The position numbers were made by a program, and so were the translations under genes. The notes beneath the pieces were generated by a model that was not told where the DNA came from, did no database searches, and was given only the letters and a program-made list of their open reading frames with translations. A stretch of 64,000 nucleotides of DNA from Chaetoceros tenuissimus (taxonomy: Eukaryota > Bacillariophyta > Thalassiosirophyceae > Chaetocerotales > Chaetocerotaceae): NCBI GenBank assembly GCA_021927905.1, contig BLLK01000074.1, positions 682,001-746,000 on the forward strand, in the 5' to 3' direction. This document shows positions 60,560-64,000 of the stretch, one piece after another (positions within the stretch are counted from its first letter, which is position 1; every line of letters starts with the position of its first letter).

Positions 60560-62548
60560 TTATTTTGATTCCGATTCGTTTTTCTTTGGCGGCATAAATG
60601 GACCATGAAGCCTTTCCCACATTTGTTGACAAAATTTCGAATGAGAACCTCTCGGTTTGGCTTTTTGTTCCTCTTTGTGTGTTTTCTGTAATTCAACAAT
60701 CTCTTTTCTCATGCTGTTAGGAGCATCCTTGCATTGTTTCAAGTGATTGGAAATAGACATGAGTGTTTTTGCAGTATCGGCAAGTGTCTTGATTGATTTT
60801 GGAAAATATCGGCCGCCTCTTCCCGATTTTATTCCGTCATGAGTACTTTTACCATGACAATATTTACATGTCATGCCCTTGAATCCAAGTTGGTGCATAC
60901 CGGAGCGTTTCCCTTTATCATCACTTTCTGTGAGAGAGCATACCTCAATCTGAGAAAAGACAAGGTAGGAAAACCTTGTTGCATACTCATTATCGATATT
61001 AGATAATAGCATATTTGAGTTGTCTTGTACTTTGGAACGAGATTTTTCTTTCATAGAAGGCTTTGCTTTCATGGAAGCCTTTGCTTTCATGGAAGACTTT
61101 GCCTTCATAGAAGGTTTTACTTCGTGTACTTTGTCTTCGGGAGGAGACAAATCAGAGGATAAATATAGTTCTTCTTCGGTATAAAGTTTCTCGTAGGATT
61201 GAAATTCATTCAGAAAAGTGCTATCGTAAAATCTCTCACGTCGTGGTCTCGGCTTTTTAGTATTTTCTCTAGAATCAGTATGGATCGGTGCAGAGTAAGC
61301 TTTCTCACTTTTGATGGGATTCGTTGAATGCACACTTCCATGAAAACAAGGTAGAGTTCTACAAGATTTTGAAATATCTACAGCGGAAACCATTTCAGCA
61401 CCTTGTGAAATGACTGTTTTCAAACTTGGCTTGCAAAGCGGACCTGTTTCAATTGAGCTATTGGATATTTCTTTGTTGGTATTTGTGTGAATGTCTGAGT
61501 TTTGTTGAAAACCCTTTGTCATATCTTGAAGAAACCCAGTATCATAAAACCGAAGTCTCGAATGATTGTATGAAGACATTGAAACAGGCGCAGAATGCGC
61601 TTTTTCTGTTGATGCGAATTCTTCAGCAGTGGTAGCAATGGTAGTAGCAGTGACGATATCATGAGTAGACAATGATATAGGATCAGTATAAAATGAAGAT
61701 GGTGTAATACTCTGGTACGATTTCTTTCGCCTCAAATTAGAAGTCACAAGTCTATCAACTTCATTTCTGTCGATAGGTGCAGATAAATCCATACTACTTC
61801 GTTTTTGAATACGTCTCCTTGGATATTGATATATATCCGATGCAGCTTTTCGTTCTTCAACTTCGTCATCGAAGATATCTCGAAAAGAAGCACCAACATC
61901 TGGTAGCGATGCTTGTCGGATGTTAGACACAGTATAATCAAGACTTTCTAATCTTTCACAATTGATATGTTCAGTTTGACTTCTTTCCAAGTATCTTTTA
62001 TCAATATGAAAAACTCTTCTATCAAATTGTGCATTCTTTGTAGTTGTAACCTTCTTGTCATCATAAACGTTGGACCTATCAATTGTGCTAATGTAGAGAG
62101 GAGGGTTTAATAGTAGATCTGCAGATGATGCGGCAGCTTCCACATTTGAAGATGTAAAATTGCAACTCGATACTGAGTGCTGGTAAAAATTTGTGTTCAT
62201 ATCTGAAATCGTAGGACGAGTGGTATTGCTGTGAATAAAATTCTCTTCGATATTGCCATTTCTCACACGCTCCTCACTAGTCAATTCATGTTCTTGTTCT
62301 TGTAGTATATCATCAGGAATGTTTTTAAATTTCTGATGAAAAGGTCCACTTGCATCTTCTTTATGCTGCTGATACTCGTCAGCTCTGAACGGAAATGGAA
62401 CTGATGCATCGTAGTTTGTTGGAAAGAACAATTGTGTACTACTCCTAATATCATCCTCATATGCAGCGTTTCCCGTTCTTCTTCTTGATGATGTTCTTGT
62501 CGGGTTCCTTATTTCAGAACCACGCCGATGATTACTATTGTTTGACAT
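60560..62548 (-). CDS. Protein with C-terminal Cys/His module, probable nuclear factor
   Basis: Protein of 662 residues from MSNNSNHRRG. About 500 residues look disordered, rich in Ser, Thr, Asn and Arg. A repeat of five-residue units, SMKAK/SMKEK, occurs four times near residue 500. The C-terminal ~140 residues form a module: EVCSLTESDDKGKRSGMHQLGFKG, MTCKYCHGKST, GRYFPKSIKTLADTAKT, SNHLKQCKDAPNSMRKEI, LQKTHKEE, then GSHSKFCQQMWERLHG. The C-x2-C and H-x3-C pairs suggest one zinc site. I recall this module from many diatom proteins, where it has no assigned function. The basic regions suggest the nucleus. Single exon. Two TGACGT sites lie 320-350 bp upstream. Confidence 0.6.
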   Translation of the reverse strand: MSNNSNHRRGSEIRNPTRTSSRRRTGNAAYEDDIRSSTQLFFPTNYDASVPFPFRADEYQQHKEDASGPFHQKFKNIPDDILQEQEHELTSEERVRNGNIEENFIHSNTTRPTISDMNTNFYQHSVSSCNFTSSNVEAAASSADLLLNPPLYISTIDRSNVYDDKKVTTTKNAQFDRRVFHIDKRYLERSQTEHINCERLESLDYTVSNIRQASLPDVGASFRDIFDDEVEERKAASDIYQYPRRRIQKRSSMDLSAPIDRNEVDRLVTSNLRRKKSYQSITPSSFYTDPISLSTHDIVTATTIATTAEEFASTEKAHSAPVSMSSYNHSRLRFYDTGFLQDMTKGFQQNSDIHTNTNKEISNSSIETGPLCKPSLKTVISQGAEMVSAVDISKSCRTLPCFHGSVHSTNPIKSEKAYSAPIHTDSRENTKKPRPRRERFYDSTFLNEFQSYEKLYTEEELYLSSDLSPPEDKVHEVKPSMKAKSSMKAKASMKAKPSMKEKSRSKVQDNSNMLLSNIDNEYATRFSYLVFSQIEVCSLTESDDKGKRSGMHQLGFKGMTCKYCHGKSTHDGIKSGRGGRYFPKSIKTLADTAKTLMSISNHLKQCKDAPNSMRKEIVELQKTHKEEQKAKPRGSHSKFCQQMWERLHGPFMPPKKNESESK

Positions 62549-63258
62549 GATCAAATAATCTTCGTTGAAGGGGTTCTCGATACGTATTTTGATCTAGTGT
62601 AACTGATTTAGGTGGTAAAATCTCTCAGGAACTAAAGCTGGAAATGGATTCAAATAAAAATCAATAGCTCTCAGCCAATAGTCGATAGTCTTGACATGAG
62701 TTAGGCAGAAGGTGGTTCAGGGAAACACATACATGTTCAATCAGTGTATATAAGGAATAGAAATATCTATAGATAAAAAACAAAGTCATATATACTAAAA
62801 TTAATGACAATATTCCATAGTATTAGTAAGAGAAATATGTCCGAGTTCTGACATCACTGATTGATTTTAATGACGTATGAAGATTTCGATGACGTTACAC
62901 TTTAGTAAAACGGCTGTTTAACTAGTCAAAAGAGAGTCACATTAGTTCAACTGAGCAAATTATCTATCTTGAAGTGGGGGCAGCAATCTTGAATAAAATT
63001 AAATACAATGATATACACTAGTAAGAAGTTAGAACTTACGTGCATGATTGCACCTGTATAGTTGTCGGCTGGAGAGATTCGCTGCTTTGCACTAAATGCA
63101 ACATTAAGGGAAAATATATCGAAAGAGGACAATCTAAATACGCGACAAAAATCACTATTATTCGTTTATTTCCTTTATGTTCAAATGTAAAAACTTATGA
63201 TTTATGAGATAGTCTTGCTTTGATTCGATTTGACCATTGGTAGAGCTATTTACTTATA
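62549..63258. other. Intergenic, promoter side of the Cys/His-module gene
   Basis: About 700 bp with TGACGT at 62871-62876 and 62890-62895. No coding region is supported; the frame 62947-63132 has no family signal. Confidence 0.4.
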
Positions 63259-63981
63259 TTACTTTTTCTTCAAATTCCTCCAACCTATTTTCAGTAAGAA
63301 TTGAATCATTAAATTTGAGTTAAGATTAATTTTCTTGACATTTTTGCTTTCATGTAGGCTTTCACTGAAACTCCGAATTACATCTTTACTTCTTTTTCTC
63401 TCACTGGCACTTCTGCCGTTTTTCATCGCACTGTTTATTTTCTTAAAACATCGACTAAATTTCCTTTCAAGAGCTTTCTCCTGTCGTGGAGGGCGTAGAA
63501 TATCAAACGCAAATGCATCAATAGCATCTAGTATTTGAATTAACCTTTCCTCATTTGTAAATGGATACGTTTCTTCAAAGTAATTCATCTCATCCTCGAA
63601 ATAATCTTCATTGTGCTCAGCATCAAACTTCAAGACTGCCAGTTCAAACATATGGACATTGTATTTGACAAACTCCTGCAGCCACATCACACTGTTCTTT
63701 AGATCTTTCAACAAGCAAGGCAAGTGAGAGGATAGTGGCGTCATCGGCTCCAGTCAGGCTGTCCTCAATTATATATGGTTCTCTTCGTGATAGTAGTAAT
63801 GGTGCATTCGATCTGTTTGAGATTGAAGCAGTGACCAAAAGCAGTTCTTGTTCGAGAGTACCTTATCTTTGAAAAGGTCATCAGTGTTGATACCATGTTT
63901 TTTAGATTTGTGTTCTATGCTTCGAAGGCGATCAGAAATTTGTTCGCTTTGATCTGCTTCCTTGTCCTCTAGCACTTTCAT
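63259..63981 (-). pseudogene. Unrecognised gene split over three frames at the window edge
   Basis: Three overlapping minus-strand frames follow one another: MKVLEDKEADQSEQ to about 63850, then TASISNRSNAPLLLSRRE to LLVERSKEQ near 63700, then LKDLKNSVMWLQEFVKYNVH to the stop at 63259. The last part is charged and helical (DEMNYFEETYPFTNEERLIQ, ILDAIDAFAFDI, then a basic stretch). Composition suggests real coding sequence. The shifts could be decay, or introns I cannot place. The gene may begin beyond position 64000. I do not recognise the family. Confidence 0.35.
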
Positions 63982-64000
63982 GATTGCAAATTGATCTATT

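Noticed and set aside
1-64000. CRISPR arrays, tRNA or rRNA genes, and viral genes
   Set aside because: None seen by eye; the repeats present are pairs, not arrays, and no cloverleaf or rRNA-like sequence was noticed.

Overview
This window looks like nuclear DNA of a diatom (Bacillariophyta). The DNA is AT-rich, genes are compact, and introns are short GT-AG introns of about 50-120 bp. A plastid oxidase carries a bipartite presequence ending in a phenylalanine-based 'ASTFAP' motif. Several families read as diatom lineage families: MYND-finger proteins, an ankyrin-like 'YVPLLA..GVGGE..RGGLL' family, Cys-rich SGNH-like proteins and acidic Ser/Asp-rich proteins. A centric planktonic diatom of Chaetoceros type would fit, but I cannot fix the genus. 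I saw no rRNA, tRNA, CRISPR or viral genes.

Layout. 0-5 kb: a CaMK-type kinase lies 17 bp downstream of a ferric reductase/NADPH oxidase on the same strand. 5.9-6.9 kb: mitochondrial ribosomal protein S5. 7.8-12 kb: mostly non-coding, with a Cu/Zn-SOD-like gene interrupted by an in-frame TGA, a decayed duplicate of that locus, and two copies of a ~345-bp non-coding repeat. 12.6-23.8 kb: one four-exon gene for a giant DOCK-type Rho/Rac exchange factor. 23.9-28.8 kb: two paralogous Och1-like glycosyltransferases flank an ATG4 autophagy protease. 29.4-30.7 kb: a frameshifted ankyrin-like gene.

31-39.6 kb is the most dynamic part. The promoter and signal-peptide start of the plastid terminal oxidase gene (38.5 kb) occur a second time at 31.2-31.7 kb, fused to the 3' end of a HAS1-type DEAD-box helicase. 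Between the two copies lies a head-to-head pair of SGNH-like genes and two ~0.8-kb long-inverted-repeat (foldback) elements with TTAA ends. The extra copy of the oxidase promoter appears to preserve the pre-insertion site of one element.

39.7-49.4 kb holds a cluster of MYND-finger genes, two apparently intact and two broken (one a mosaic), with a GPCR-like receptor between two copies of a MYND upstream region. 49.7-64 kb: an MSP-domain gene with a decayed 3' end, an Atg22-like transporter with four exons, a plastid-targeted protein of unknown function, a glycosyltransferase relic, a family of acidic proteins (two intact, one broken), a protein with a Cys/His module, and a broken gene at the right edge.

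Working together: ATG4 and an Atg22-like transporter both point to autophagy or vacuole functions, but they are 25 kb apart and show no sign of co-regulation. The oxidase and kinase pair is the only arrangement that suggests direct functional coupling. The dominant theme is recent local duplication, fusion and decay. Exon boundaries are read by eye from GT/AG sites and frame continuity; no similarity search was run.
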